Notes under the pieces: generated by a model
Told to the model about the DNA's origin: nothing
What the model saw: only the letters and a program-made list of their open reading frames with translations
Databases searched by the model: none
Shown here: one piece after another, positions 1 to 5,514 of the stretch
Layout of the letters: every line of letters starts with the position of its first letter
Position numbering within the stretch: position 1 is the stretch's first letter
Assembly (NCBI GenBank): GCA_021844725.1
Contig: JAKBSX010000021.1
Location: forward strand, 1-13,652
Direction: 5' to 3'
Source of the DNA: Actinomycetes bacterium
GTDB taxonomy: Bacteria; Actinomycetota; Acidimicrobiia; Acidimicrobiales; Acidimicrobiaceae
DNA: 13,652 bases
Program-made: the position numbers and the translations under genes

Positions 1-2
1 TT

Positions 3-1397
3 CGTGGAACGGTTTTTGAAGTTGAGTGGCCCAGGGAACAAGAGCGTCGGTCGCTTATCTGGTCTCACTTCGGAGCCAGACGGTTCGCAAAGAATTGGGC
101 GCTAGCCAGAATAAAGGACGACCTCGATAAAAAGAAAAATGACCCAGCGCATGTTTCAATTCCCTGGACACTACAAGAATTACGACGATTATGGAACCAG
201 GAAAAAGCAACGGTTGCTCCCTGGTGGGCGACAAACTCGAAGGAATCTTATTCGGCTGGTATATCAGATATGGTGAATGGACTTAAGAACTGGTCAGACG
301 CAAAGAAAGGGAAGCGCAAGGGTGGGCGCGTAGGATTTCCGCGTTTCGAGACCAAGCACAGAAGTCACAACCGTATCAGGTTCTCAACGGGGACGATGCG
401 CCTGGAACCAGATCACAGACACATCACGATTCCCGTTATTGGATCTTTGCGTTCCAAAGAAAATACCCGTCGGCTGGAACGCCACTTAACCAAGGGCAAT
501 GCTCACGTCTTGTCTATGACATTAAGTGAGCGATGGGGAAGACTATTTATTTCTGTTCAATATGCAGCACGTACAAAAATCATTTCTCCTACCAAAGCAA
601 TTCCTATCAATTCAAACTCCAAGGCTGGAATTGATTTAGGGATGCGAACGCTTGCTACAATCGCAGATAACGACAATCAAATCTTTAAGATCGACAATCC
701 CGCACCACTCAAAAATACATTGACTGAGAGGCGCAGGGAATCTCGAAAACTCTCTCGGCGTATTCCCGGTTCACGTGGTCATCGGGCAGCGAGAACCAAG
801 CTCGCTCGACTGGACCGCAAGGCCGTGTATATACGCCGAGAGACATACCACCGGTTAACGCGGCAACTGGTAAACACCTACGGTGAAATTCATATTGAGG
901 ATCTGAATATCGCCGCAATGAAACGAAGTATGGGAAGACGTGCATTTAGGCGCTCGGTATCTGATACAGCATTGGGCATGTTTCGCCCGATGCTTGCCTA
1001 CAAAGCCGAGGACGCTGGTACGAATGTCGTACTTGTAGATCGTTTCTTCCCATCGTCTCAGATTCATCACGAGTGTGGTGGATTGCTTACAGGTAAGCAT
1101 AAACTTGATGAAAAACTTACATGTCAGTCCTGCAACACAGAGGTGAATCGTGACGACAATGCCGCAAAGAATATCCGTGACTGGCCGGATTCAAATGCCA
1201 GTTCTGGTCTAGTTGAGGCCAGCGTGCTGCCCGTACCCAGGCCACCCCGTGGTGGTACAGACGGCAGGTCCGATGACCGGTTGACCGGCCACCGGGCGAG
1301 GTCGCGTAAGACCTCGAGAAATCGAGGCCGCAGACCGGAGAGGCGAGAACCAAAGTCTGAAAACCAGACAGAGGAACCCCGCGAGGGGTGTGTCTAG
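3..1397 (+). CDS. tnpB: TnpB, RNA-guided nuclease of an IS200/IS605 element (5' partial)
   Basis: The frame is open from the first bases of the window to TAG at 1395-1397, giving about 464 codons. Only roughly the first ten residues appear to be missing, because the N-terminal helix-turn-helix region (FGARRFAKNWALARIK) is present. The RuvC-like active site is complete: Asp in AGIDLGMRT (codon 633-635), Glu in IHIEDLN (codon 897-899) and Asp in NRDDNAAKN (codon 1152-1154). The zinc-finger region has H (1065), C (1074), C (1122) and C (1131). The first ligand is His where the family usually has Cys. The basic C-terminal tail after about 1200 overlaps the presumed omega RNA. TnpB proteins cleave DNA guided by RNA from the element's right end and help maintain the element. 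An internal ATG at 270 is not the start, since family homology extends well upstream of it. The nuclease looks intact. Confidence 0.93.
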   Translation, partial: RGTVFEVEWPREQERRSLIWSHFGARRFAKNWALARIKDDLDKKKNDPAHVSIPWTLQELRRLWNQEKATVAPWWATNSKESYSAGISDMVNGLKNWSDAKKGKRKGGRVGFPRFETKHRSHNRIRFSTGTMRLEPDHRHITIPVIGSLRSKENTRRLERHLTKGNAHVLSMTLSERWGRLFISVQYAARTKIISPTKAIPINSNSKAGIDLGMRTLATIADNDNQIFKIDNPAPLKNTLTERRRESRKLSRRIPGSRGHRAARTKLARLDRKAVYIRRETYHRLTRQLVNTYGEIHIEDLNIAAMKRSMGRRAFRRSVSDTALGMFRPMLAYKAEDAGTNVVLVDRFFPSSQIHHECGGLLTGKHKLDEKLTCQSCNTEVNRDDNAAKNIRDWPDSNASSGLVEASVLPVPRPPRGGTDGRSDDRLTGHRARSRKTSRNRGRRPERREPKSENQTEEPREGCV

Positions 1398-1424
1398 TGA
1401 GACTCACTAATGCTCACTCAGCGC
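1200..1424 (+). ncRNA. Candidate omega RNA (reRNA) scaffold at the tnpB 3' end
   Basis: In TnpB elements the guide RNA overlaps the 3' end of tnpB and runs through the right end into flanking DNA. This stretch has a dense series of perfect short stems. They are CCACC/GGTGG at 1242-1255, GAGGTC/GACCTC at 1298-1315, CCTCGA-GAAA-TCGAGG at 1312-1327, GTCTG/CAGAC at 1355-1369, and ACCCC-GCGA-GGGGT at 1376-1389. Two have GNRA tetraloops. The second and third stems share bases and so exclude each other. The 5' end is not defined by sequence; the 3' boundary is the inferred IS end, after which the guide would be LRV-derived sequence starting near 1425. Confidence 0.5.
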
Positions 1425-1428
1425 AACG

Positions 1429-1587
1429 GATTGGAATATAGATGTACGCGAGGCTGTGGCTAGAAATCCCAAAATACTACCAGAGGCCGCAATCCGTTTG
1501 AGTACCTCTAAATCTTCACGAATTAGGAAGTTGCTGTCGGAGAATCCGTCAGTTCCAGAACATATAAGAGTTGGATTAAGTTTGTGA
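1429..1587 (+). pseudogene. LRV-0: 3' stump of an LRV gene cut by the IS element
   Basis: From the end of the IS the frame reads as the last two LRV repeats (DVREAVARNPKILPEAA, then RIRKLLSENPSVPEHIRVGLSL) and stops with TGA at 1585-1587. The ending PSVPEHIRVGLSL is the cap shared by the intact copies downstream, so this is the 3' end of another family member. The rest of the gene must lie left of the IS, outside the window. No start codon or ribosome site remains. The first residues (TDWNIDVRE) lack the usual E-D spacing of the repeat, so either the insertion or earlier decay altered the junction. Confidence 0.8.
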
Positions 1588-1661
1588 GCGTTAACGTGAG
1601 ATATAGATGCTTACCTCTAGCTTCGCTGTGCGCGGCATTTTTGAGCTTTTCAGGATGTTGA
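1584..1661 (+). other. Leader module A: possible 25-codon leader peptide before LRV-1
   Basis: GTG at 1584 overlaps the TGA of LRV-0 (GTGA) and opens a 25-codon frame containing LASLCAAFLSFSGC, ended by TGA at 1659-1661. It is in the same frame as the ATG of LRV-1 at 1677 and 15 bases upstream of it. The same peptide (SLCAAFLSFSG) is fused in frame to LRV-3 and LRV-4 with exactly the same spacing to the inner ATG. It could be a translated leader, or a conserved DNA element whose coding is incidental. No Shine-Dalgarno sequence is visible; translation would depend on coupling to the preceding stop. Confidence 0.4.
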
Positions 1662-1676
1662 GTTGGAACATTTATT

Positions 1677-2185
1677 ATGAGTGTTAAAGATGAAACACTG
1701 AAAGTTTTGGATTGGCGTGATCGCGTGGATTTGGCGAGGAACACGGACACAACGGCAAAGATTCTGGAAAATTGGCTACGGATAAGTACTTAGATGTTCG
1801 CGAGGCAGTGGCAGAGAATCCGAATGCTCCGGCTGAGACGTTGAGCAAATTGGCGACGGATGAAGGCCGATACATTAGAGAAGCGGTGGCGGGGAATCCA
1901 AACACTCCGGGAATGGTGCTGAATAAATTGGCGGTAGACAAGGATTGGCGTGTGCGCTTCGATGTGGCGGTAAATCCAAAAACTCCGATTGAGACACTGG
2001 CGGTATTGGCAATGGATGAGAATAGCGATATTCGCCACGTGGTGGCAGGAAATCCAAAAATACCGCAAGAAGCCGTAGCTCTCTTGTGCCTTTCAAAAGA
2101 CCCGAGTATCCGACAAGCTCTGTCGGAGAATCCGTCAGTTCCGGAACATATAAGAGTTGGGCTGAGTCTGCGAGCGGAGATATGA
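1677..2185 (+). pseudogene. LRV-1: frameshifted LRV protein gene, about 6 repeats
   Basis: ATG at 1677 starts MSVKDE, the same N-terminus as LRV-2, and the first repeat reads DWRDRVDLARNTDTTAKILE. The frame then breaks: as written it stops at TAG 1791-1793. Reading continues in the next frame as LATDKYLDVREAVAENP and onward to 2185. Other copies read EKLATD here, so GGAAAATTGG at about 1767-1774 appears to have lost one A. Repairing it would give about 170 residues with six repeats. The usual stop after LSL is CGA instead of TGA, so the protein would end with four extra residues (RAEI). The downstream fragment could start from TTG at 1772, but it has no ribosome site. A sequencing error in the A-run is a plain alternative to a real frameshift. 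Confidence 0.8.
2109..2127 (+). repeat. Perfect inverted repeat in LRV-1 cap
   Basis: TCCGACA-AGCTC-TGTCGGA: a 7-bp stem and 5-base loop inside the codons for IRQALSEN. The same 19 bases occur in the caps of LRV-3 and LRV-4. Confidence 0.8.
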
Positions 2186-2267
2186 GCTATAGGTATTACG
2201 GACCAGAAATAGTGTTTTGCTCACAGTATTTTGGGGCTTTTCAGGATGTTGAGTTGGAATACTTATT
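2186..2267 (+). repeat. Leader module B, degraded copy between LRV-1 and LRV-2
   Basis: This spacer aligns with leader module A (1588-1676). Both begin GAGxTATAG and both end with GCTTTTCAGGATGTTGAG. In the middle, where other copies encode SLCAAFLS, the sequence has diverged and holds a stop (TAG) in the leader frame. The last 40 or so bases before the LRV-2 start are nearly identical to copy A, including the in-frame TGA 15 bases before ATG. The end nearest the gene is therefore conserved even though the leader peptide is lost. Confidence 0.6.
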
Positions 2268-3467
2268 ATGAGTGTTAAAGATGAAAATCTGAACAATAAG
2301 GATTGGCGTGTGCGCCGGGACGTGGCTGAAAATTCTAACTCTCCGGCTGAGGCTCTGGAAAAACTGGCAACGGACGAGAATGAATATGTTCGCCGGGCGG
2401 TGGCGCATAACAAAAATACTCCAGCCAATACGTTGACAAAATTGGCTATGAATGAAGATTGGCGTGTGCGCCGGGAAGTGGCTGAAAATCCGAACGCCCC
2501 GACAGAAGCACTGAAAAGACTGGCGGCGGACGAGGACTTGGGTATTCGTGGGGCGGTGGCAAATCATATTGACACTCCGGGTGAGTCGCTTACCGCGCTG
2601 GCCGACGAAACGACTTGGTACGTTCGACGGGACGTGGCTAAAAATTCAAACACTCCGACTGGGGTGCTGGCTAGATTGGCAACGGACGAAACAATGGGTA
2701 TTCGTTACATGGTGGCGAAGAACCCCAATACTCCGGCTGAAGCGTTGGATAGATTGGCGACGGATGAGGGCTGGCCTGTACGCCAAGAGGTGGCGAGGAA
2801 TCCAAATACTCCGTCTGGTGCGTTAATGTCATTGGCGACGTCGGAGGAATGGGAATTTCGCCAGTCGGTGGCGGGGAATCCTAGCGCTCCGGGTGAGACG
2901 TTAGTTATATTGGCGACGGATAAATACTTGGACGTTCGCAAGACGGTAGCGGGGAATCCTAGCGCTCCGAGGGAGGTACTGGCGGAATTGGCGACGGATA
3001 AGTATAGCGATGTTCGCCTAGCAGTGGCAGAAAATCCGAACACTCCGGCTGATGTGCTAAATAAATTGGCGACAGATGAGGATAAATATGTACGCTGGGC
3101 GGTGGCGGGAAATACGAGTACTCCGGGTGAGGCGTTGATTGTATTGGCATCGGACGAGGATAGACATATACGCCGGGAAACGGCGAATAATACAAACTCT
3201 CCGGCTGATGTACTAAATAAATTGGCGACCGATGAGGACGTTAATGTTCGCCTAGCAGTGGCGGGAAATATAAATGTAATAGAATCCATACTTCTAATGG
3301 CATATCGAGATCGCAGTCCGAGTGTGCGCGAGGCGGTAGCAAGAAATCCCAAAAAACCAACAGAGGCGGCGATTAATTTGAGTACATCTAAAGTTCTACG
3401 AATCAGGCGTGCCCTATCCGAAAATCCGGCGGTGCCTGAACATATAAGGGTGGGATTGAGTTTGTGA
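2268..3467 (+). CDS. LRV-2: leucine-rich-repeat-variant protein, 15 repeats
   Basis: This is an intact 399-residue protein made almost entirely of 26-residue LRV repeats, from residue 12 (DWRVRRDVAENSNSPAEAL) to the cap SENPAVPEHIRVGLSL. Repeats carry the family positions VR, VA, NP, P, L, LA and D. Repeat 13 lacks the NPxxP core (AGNINVIESILLMAYRD), a variant also found at the same place in LRV-3. No signal peptide, membrane segment or catalytic motif is visible, and no N-terminal cysteine cluster like that of the Azotobacter LRV protein. Such superhelical repeats are normally binding scaffolds; the ligand is unknown. The start is ATG 2268, supported by identity with the LRV-1 start. Shine-Dalgarno support is weak. 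An internal tract is nearly identical to LRV-3. Confidence 0.88.
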   Translation: MSVKDENLNNKDWRVRRDVAENSNSPAEALEKLATDENEYVRRAVAHNKNTPANTLTKLAMNEDWRVRREVAENPNAPTEALKRLAADEDLGIRGAVANHIDTPGESLTALADETTWYVRRDVAKNSNTPTGVLARLATDETMGIRYMVAKNPNTPAEALDRLATDEGWPVRQEVARNPNTPSGALMSLATSEEWEFRQSVAGNPSAPGETLVILATDKYLDVRKTVAGNPSAPREVLAELATDKYSDVRLAVAENPNTPADVLNKLATDEDKYVRWAVAGNTSTPGEALIVLASDEDRHIRRETANNTNSPADVLNKLATDEDVNVRLAVAGNINVIESILLMAYRDRSPSVREAVARNPKKPTEAAINLSTSKVLRIRRALSENPAVPEHIRVGLSL

Positions 3468-3476
3468 GGGGAGATT

Positions 3477-4604
3477 ATGACCTATAGATACTTACCTGCG
3501 GCTTCGCTGTGCGCGGCATTTTTGAGCTTTTCAGGGCAATTTTGCCGAATAATTAATATGGGAAACGAGGACGCATATGGTCTCAAGGACGAGGATTGGT
3601 ACGTTCGCTTGTTGGTGGCGGAGAATCCGAACGCCCCGGCTGAGGTGCTGGATGTACTGGCGACGGATGATGATAAGAATATACGCAGGGAGGTAGTAGC
3701 TAATCTAAGTACTCCGGCTGAGACGCTGACGAAATTGGCGGGGGATGAAGATTGGCGTGTGCGCCGGGACGTGGCTGAAAATCCGAACGCCCCGACAGAA
3801 GCACTGAAAAGACTGGCGGCAGACGAGGACTTGGGTATTCGTGGGGCGGTGGCAAAAAATCCGAACGCCCCGGCCAGTGCGCTGGTGACATTGGCGGGGG
3901 ATGAGGACTGGAGGGTTCGCGGAAATGTGGCGGGGAACCCGAACACACTGGCTGAGACGTTGATGGTATTGGAGGAAGATGAGGAATGGCGTGTTCGCCA
4001 TGTGGTGGCTGGAAATCCGAGTGCTCCGGTTGAGGCATTGTATAGGTTGGCGACGGATGAGGATAGCGATGTTCGCTTTGCGGTGGCGGGAAATCCGAGT
4101 GCTCCTACTGAGGCGTTGATGAAATTGGCGACGGATAAGCTTAGCGGTGTTCGCCGAGCAGTGGCGGAGAATACGAATGCTCCCTACGAGTTTCTGGACA
4201 AATTGGCGGGGGATTATGTTTGGAGTGTGCGCCAGTCGGTGGCGGAGAATACGAATGCTCCGGGTGAGGCATTGTATAGGTTGGCGACGGATGAGGATAG
4301 TGATGTTCGCCGAGCAGTGGCGGAGAATACGAATGCTCCGACTGAGGCGTTAAACAAATTGGCGACGGATGAGGATAAGAATATACGCAGGGCGGTTGCT
4401 GAGAACCCGAACGTAACGGAAAACGTACTGCTAAGGGCATATCGAGATCGTAGTACCAAAGTGCGCGAAGCTGTGGCGAGGAATCCCAAAATCCCGCCAG
4501 AAGCAGCGACCAGTTTGAGCCTCTCTAAGGTTTCACAAATCCGACAAGCTCTGTCGGAAAATCCGGCAGTGCCGGAACATATAAGAGTAGCGCTGAGTTT
4601 GTGA
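3477..4604 (+). CDS. LRV-3: leucine-rich-repeat-variant protein with fused leader, 13 repeats
   Basis: This 375-residue protein has an N-terminal leader of about 38 residues (RYLPAASLCAAFLSFSG, then QFCRIIN, then MGNED), followed by 13 LRV repeats and the common cap ending RVALSL. ATG 3477 is preceded by GAGGGGAG at 3466-3473, a plausible but close ribosome site, and lies 9 bases after the LRV-2 stop. An inner ATG at 3558 matches the start used by LRV-1 and LRV-2 and is an alternative. The leader is mildly hydrophobic and could be taken for a short secretion signal, but it lacks a convincing cleavage site. Inside the gene, GAGGCATTGTATAGGTTGG and following bases recur at about 4033 and 4266, showing recent internal duplication. 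Function unknown; probably a binding scaffold. Confidence 0.85.
   Translation: MTYRYLPAASLCAAFLSFSGQFCRIINMGNEDAYGLKDEDWYVRLLVAENPNAPAEVLDVLATDDDKNIRREVVANLSTPAETLTKLAGDEDWRVRRDVAENPNAPTEALKRLAADEDLGIRGAVAKNPNAPASALVTLAGDEDWRVRGNVAGNPNTLAETLMVLEEDEEWRVRHVVAGNPSAPVEALYRLATDEDSDVRFAVAGNPSAPTEALMKLATDKLSGVRRAVAENTNAPYEFLDKLAGDYVWSVRQSVAENTNAPGEALYRLATDEDSDVRRAVAENTNAPTEALNKLATDEDKNIRRAVAENPNVTENVLLRAYRDRSTKVREAVARNPKIPPEAATSLSLSKVSQIRQALSENPAVPEHIRVALSL
3478..3557 (+). repeat. Leader module C (in-frame, open) of LRV-3
   Basis: This is the third copy of the leader module. The core encoding ASLCAAFLSFSG is almost the same at DNA level as modules A and D. The eight codons between SFS and the inner ATG differ in sequence from A and B but have the same length. 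They contain no stop, so the leader reads straight into the repeat protein. Confidence 0.75.
4540..4558 (+). repeat. Perfect inverted repeat in LRV-3 cap
   Basis: This is the same 7-bp stem, 5-base loop as at 2109-2127, 46 bases before the stop codon of LRV-3. There is no T-run after it, so it is not a standard intrinsic terminator. Confidence 0.8.
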
Positions 4605-5479
4605 ATACTACCGTGAGATATAGATGCTTAACTCTGAGTTCGCTGTGCGCGGCATTTTTGAGCTTTTCAGGACGATTTTGCCGAATAATTAATATGGGAA
4701 AAAAGGACACATACAGCCCGAGGGACGAGGAGAGGAACCCGAGTACTTCGGGAGATACGTTGACAATATTGGCGACGGATGATAACTGGCGCGTGCGTTG
4801 GGCTGTGGCTGGGAACCCCAACACTCCGGTTGAGGTGTTGAATAGGTTGGCGGAAGATGATAATGGGAATGTGCGCTTGGCGGTGGCGGGGAATCAGAAT
4901 ACTACAGCCGAGGTGTTGGCGGTGTTGGCAACGAATGGAGGTTGGTATGTTCGTCAAGCGGTGGCATATAACCCGAGTGCTTCGGGTGAGATACTGGCTA
5001 GGCTGGCGGTAGATGAGGATAACAATGTTCGCCAGGCGGTGGCGGGAAATCCGAGTGCTCCGGGAGACGTGTTGGCTAGGTTGGCGACGGATAAAGACTG
5101 GAACGTTCGCAGGGCGGTGAAAAATCCAAACACTCTAGCTGAGGTGCTGGCTAGGTTGGCGACGGATGAGAATAGCAGTGTTCGCTTTTTGGCGGCCAGA
5201 AATCCGAGTGTTTCGGCTGATGTGCTGGTGGCATTAGCAACGGATGAGGACTGGGTTGTTCGCTTGGCGGTGGCAGAAAATCCGAGTGCTCCGGGTGAAG
5301 TACTGGCTAGATTGGCGGAAGATGAGAACTGGGAGGTTCGCTTTGCGGTGGCAAAAAATCCCAAAATACCACCAGAGGCAGCAATCCGTTTGAGTACCTC
5401 TGAAGTTTCACAAATCCGACAAGCTCTGTCGGAGAATCCGTCCGTGCCGGAACACATAAGAGTAGGACTGAGTTTATGA
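4601..5479 (+). CDS. LRV-4: leucine-rich-repeat-variant protein with fused leader, about 11 repeats
   Basis: This 292-residue protein starts at GTG 4601, overlapping the LRV-3 stop as GTGA, which suggests translational coupling; GTG 4613 and the inner ATG 4694 are alternatives. The leader (SLCAAFLSFSG, RFCRIINMG) is followed by a damaged first repeat. DEERNPSTSG lacks about eight residues of the DWxVRxxVA segment through an in-frame deletion. Another repeat (RRAVKNPNTLAEV) is one residue short. The remaining repeats are regular, and the gene ends with the common cap SENPSVPEHIRVGLSL and TGA. The family reading is secure; the role is not known. Its repeats are more regular in codon choice (GTGCTGGCTAGGTTGGCG-like blocks), pointing to recent repeat amplification within the gene. 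Confidence 0.85.
   Translation: MNTTVRYRCLTLSSLCAAFLSFSGRFCRIINMGKKDTYSPRDEERNPSTSGDTLTILATDDNWRVRWAVAGNPNTPVEVLNRLAEDDNGNVRLAVAGNQNTTAEVLAVLATNGGWYVRQAVAYNPSASGEILARLAVDEDNNVRQAVAGNPSAPGDVLARLATDKDWNVRRAVKNPNTLAEVLARLATDENSSVRFLAARNPSVSADVLVALATDEDWVVRLAVAENPSAPGEVLARLAEDENWEVRFAVAKNPKIPPEAAIRLSTSEVSQIRQALSENPSVPEHIRVGLSL
4611..4693 (+). repeat. Leader module D (in-frame, open) of LRV-4
   Basis: This is the fourth leader copy. It shares GAGATATAGATGCTTA with copy A at its 5' side and TTTTGCCGAATAATTAATATGG with copy C at its 3' side, so it looks like a mosaic of the two types. It keeps the frame open from the GTG at 4601 to the inner ATG at 4694. Confidence 0.72.
5415..5433 (+). repeat. Perfect inverted repeat in LRV-4 cap
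   Basis: Third identical copy of the hairpin, again in the penultimate cap segment. LRV-0 and LRV-2 encode a related peptide here but have lost the pairing (CTGTCGGA is kept in LRV-0, TATCCGA in LRV-2). Confidence 0.8.
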
Positions 5480-5514
5480 TGAGGAACAAAATAAATTAAC
5501 AAAAAGGAGAAAAT

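Larger units (their letters stand above)
1..1424 (+). mobile_element. IS200/IS605-family element (IS1341-like, tnpB only visible), right part
   Basis: The window opens inside a tnpB gene. The gene is followed by about 30 bases of non-coding, hairpin-forming sequence and then by recognisable LRV coding sequence starting near 1425-1429. The right boundary is inferred from where LRV homology resumes, so it is accurate only to a few bases. The left end lies outside the window, so the target motif and any tnpA cannot be seen. Elements of this family lack terminal inverted repeats and target duplications and use subterminal hairpins. The 1396-1408 stretch reads AGTGAG-A-CTCACT, a small palindrome consistent with such an end. 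Confidence 0.75.
1429..5479 (+). repeat. Tandem array of LRV paralogs built from 78-bp (26-residue) repeats
   Basis: Five consecutive units share the same plan: a conserved leader of about 90 bp, a variable number of 26-residue repeats with consensus VRxxVAxNPxxPxxxLxxLAxDxx, and a conserved 3' cap. The cap has an RNPKxPxEA repeat, then a RxALSENPxVPEHIRVxLSL ending. Repeat counts I obtain are about 2 (stump), 6, 15, 13 and 11. The repeat matches the leucine-rich-repeat-variant family, first described from Azotobacter, whose repeats form a right-handed superhelix of alternating alpha and 3-10 helices. The periodicity is coding, not CRISPR-like. Confidence 0.88.

Noticed and set aside
1659..1661. 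TGA read as an amino acid, joining leader A to LRV-1
   Set aside because: Most real genes here end in TGA, including mod, res and the intact LRV genes, so a recoded TGA is not supported.
3477..3557. Secretion or lipoprotein signal at the LRV-3/LRV-4 N-terminus
   Set aside because: The leader has a short hydrophobic part, but the lipobox-like FSGC occurs only in copies that stop right after it; the fused copies have no convincing cleavage site.
1772..5479. Regular 78-bp periodicity, possible CRISPR or satellite array
   Set aside because: The period matches a 26-residue protein repeat in an open frame, with no identical short repeats separated by unique spacers.
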